A DNA stretch of 64,000 nt from Prorocentrum cordatum. Its lineage: Eukaryota; Sar; Dinophyceae; Prorocentrales; Prorocentraceae. The notes under the pieces were generated by a model. The model worked only from the letters and a program-made list of their open reading frames with translations, did not search any database and was not told the DNA's origin. Positions 62,691 through 64,000 of the stretch are shown here, piece by piece (positions within the stretch are counted from its first letter, which is position 1; each line of letters begins with the position of its first letter). Made by a program: the position numbers and the translations under genes. The stretch is from positions 314,002 through 378,001 of the forward strand of contig CAUYUJ010014343.1 in NCBI GenBank assembly GCA_963575745.1. The letters run 5' to 3'.

Positions 62691-63040
62691 TGAATGTTTT
62701 TTGTATCTTACATGGGCAACATATTATGATATGTTACATATAAAATGGCACGCGCTTTGATCTAAGGTCCGCAAGCATTATTCCAGCACGCGCGTCGATC
62801 GCAGGTTCATGAACTATAAGGTATTAAGATATGTTGTTTGTAGGTTATTCATTCGTCTTGCGTCGCTACCCGTTCCGCACGTTATTGTTCCGTTACCAAT
62901 GAATGATCATGGCAAAGCAACTTAACAACGATTTGTAGGATCATGTTTGGAAGCATTCCCCTTAAGATTCAGATGAGAACCGTGTTGTAGAATTCTGCTG
63001 TTCTCGCAGTCGTAGTCGCATTCGCGATGGGAGTCGCAGT
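62691..63040. other. AT-richer spacer, no gene seen
   Basis: Lower-GC sequence with TTATGATATGTTACATAT and similar words; no ORF of note. Confidence 0.5.
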
Positions 63041-63044
63041 GGCA

Positions 63045-63585
63045 ACGGCAGTCGCAGTCACAGCCTCAGCCTCAGCCTGCCTCAGCATCAGCCCCATCCT
63101 GCCTCAGCCCCAGCCTGCCTCAGCCTCAGCCTCAGCCTGCTTAGAATTCAGCCTCAACATCAGTCTGCCTTCAGCCGCGGCCTCAGCCTCAGCTTGCCTC
63201 AGCCTCACCCTGCATCAGGATCAGCATCAGCCTGCCTCAGCATCAGCCTGCCTCAGCGTCAGCCTCAGCCTGCCTCTGCCTCAGCCTCAGCCTGCTTCAG
63301 CCTCAGCCTCAGTCTGCCGTCGGCCTCGGCCTCAGCCTCAGCCTGCCTCAGCCTCAACCTGTCTCAGCCTCAGCCTGCATCAGCCTCAGCCTCAGTCTCA
63401 GCCTGCCTCAGCATCAGCCTGCCTCAGCCTCAGCCTCAGCCTCAGCCTGCATCAGCCTGCCTCAGCCTCAGCCTCAGCCTCAGCCTGCTTCAGCCTCAGC
63501 CTCAGTCGGCCTGCAGCCCCAGCCTCAACCTCAGCCTGCCTCAGCCTGAGCCAGCCTCAGCCTCAGCCTGAGCCTTGAGATGGCG
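63045..63585 (+). repeat. (CAGCCT)n hexamer array with CAGCCTG/CCTCAG variants
   Basis: CAGCCT and CAGCCTGC units for about 540 bases. The Ser/Ala/Cys/Leu frames (SASASACLSLSL) are open because the period is six. Confidence 0.93.
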
Positions 63586-63594
63586 GCGAGTAGT

Positions 63595-63777
63595 AGGAGG
63601 AGGAGGGGGGGGAGGAGGAGAAAGAAGAAGAGGAGGAGGAGGAGGAGGAGGAGGAGGAGAGAAGGAGGAGGAGGAAGAGGAAAAGGGGGAGACGGAGGAG
63701 GAGGAGGAGGAGGAGGAGGAGGGGAAGAGGAGGAGGAATAGGACGGCGTCGCCGTCGCCGTCGCCGAGGAGGTGACA

Positions 63778-63851
<74 letters not shown>

Positions 63852-64000
63852 CGGCGACGGCGGCGGCGGCGACGGCGACGCCTTCCTCGTCCTCTCCTCC
63901 TCCTCCTCCCCCTCCTCCTCGTGGTCGTCCTCCTCATCCTCCTCCTCCTTATCACCCTCCTACCCCTCATCCTCCTCCTCCTCCGCATCATCATCAGCAG
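63595..64000. repeat. Successive (GGA)n, (GAC)n/(GGC)n and (CTC)n arrays to window end
   Basis: GGAGGA at 63595-63735, GACGAC at 63777-63835, GGCGGC with GACGGC to about 63880, then CTCCTCC with CATCATC at the end. The arrays run off the window. Confidence 0.92.

Overview
This window looks like nuclear DNA of a dinoflagellate, and almost all of it is repeats. I found no host gene, rRNA, tRNA, spliced-leader gene or CRISPR array that I can support. The dinoflagellate assignment is an inference. It rests on a tyrosine-recombinase retroelement whose Gag-like protein, YxDN reverse transcriptase and ENP-type methyltransferase resemble, from memory, families common in dinoflagellate genomes, on Ty1/copia and LINE relics of dinoflagellate type, and on a GC-rich sequence full of triplet microsatellites and foldback elements. 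The GC level is closer to Prorocentrum-like genomes than to AT-richer relatives, but the genus cannot be settled here.

Layout. 0-3 kb: a dispersed element made of ~10.5-bp phased CCAAGA units sits inside CATA microsatellites. 3-8.3 kb: foldback elements, the first copy of a composite A-B-C-(CTC)n repeat, and a large ATC array. 8.9-13.4 kb (minus strand): a frameshifted Ty1/copia polyprotein relic (core-proximal domain, integrase, linker, RT, RNase H). 13.9-22 kb: foldback/MITE-like elements, a 156-bp near-perfect palindrome, the second composite copy, and an inverted-arm mosaic. 22.5-25.5 kb: phased repeats around the third composite copy. 26.0-30.3 kb: a 4.2-kb heptanucleotide (TGTGTCG) satellite with higher-order structure. 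32.5-40.4 kb: a phased-repeat element split by an apparently young, 6.67-kb tyrosine-recombinase retrotransposon on the minus strand (32882-39551). 40-48 kb: pyrimidine arrays, a 73-bp satellite and more phased repeats. 49-53 kb: (CTC)n and TTA-rich tracts split by a 1.9-kb element with short inverted ends, stuffed with satellites. 53.6-55.1 kb: composite-repeat modules on the minus strand around a 101-bp satellite. 56-62 kb: decayed LINE and copia reverse transcriptases on the minus strand. 63-64 kb: hexamer and triplet arrays.

The only set of genes that plausibly works together is in the 32.9-39.6 kb element. A Gag-like protein, an RT-RNase H, a tyrosine recombinase and a C5-like DNA methyltransferase lie between split direct repeats of the order A1-ORFs-B1-A2-B2. 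The recombinase frame overlaps a stop-free RT/methyltransferase frame. The two B repeats are identical over 117 bp, and the B1/A2 junction shares the dinucleotide AT, as expected for an element that integrates as a circle. Most other long open frames in the window are by-products of GC-rich or short-period repeats.
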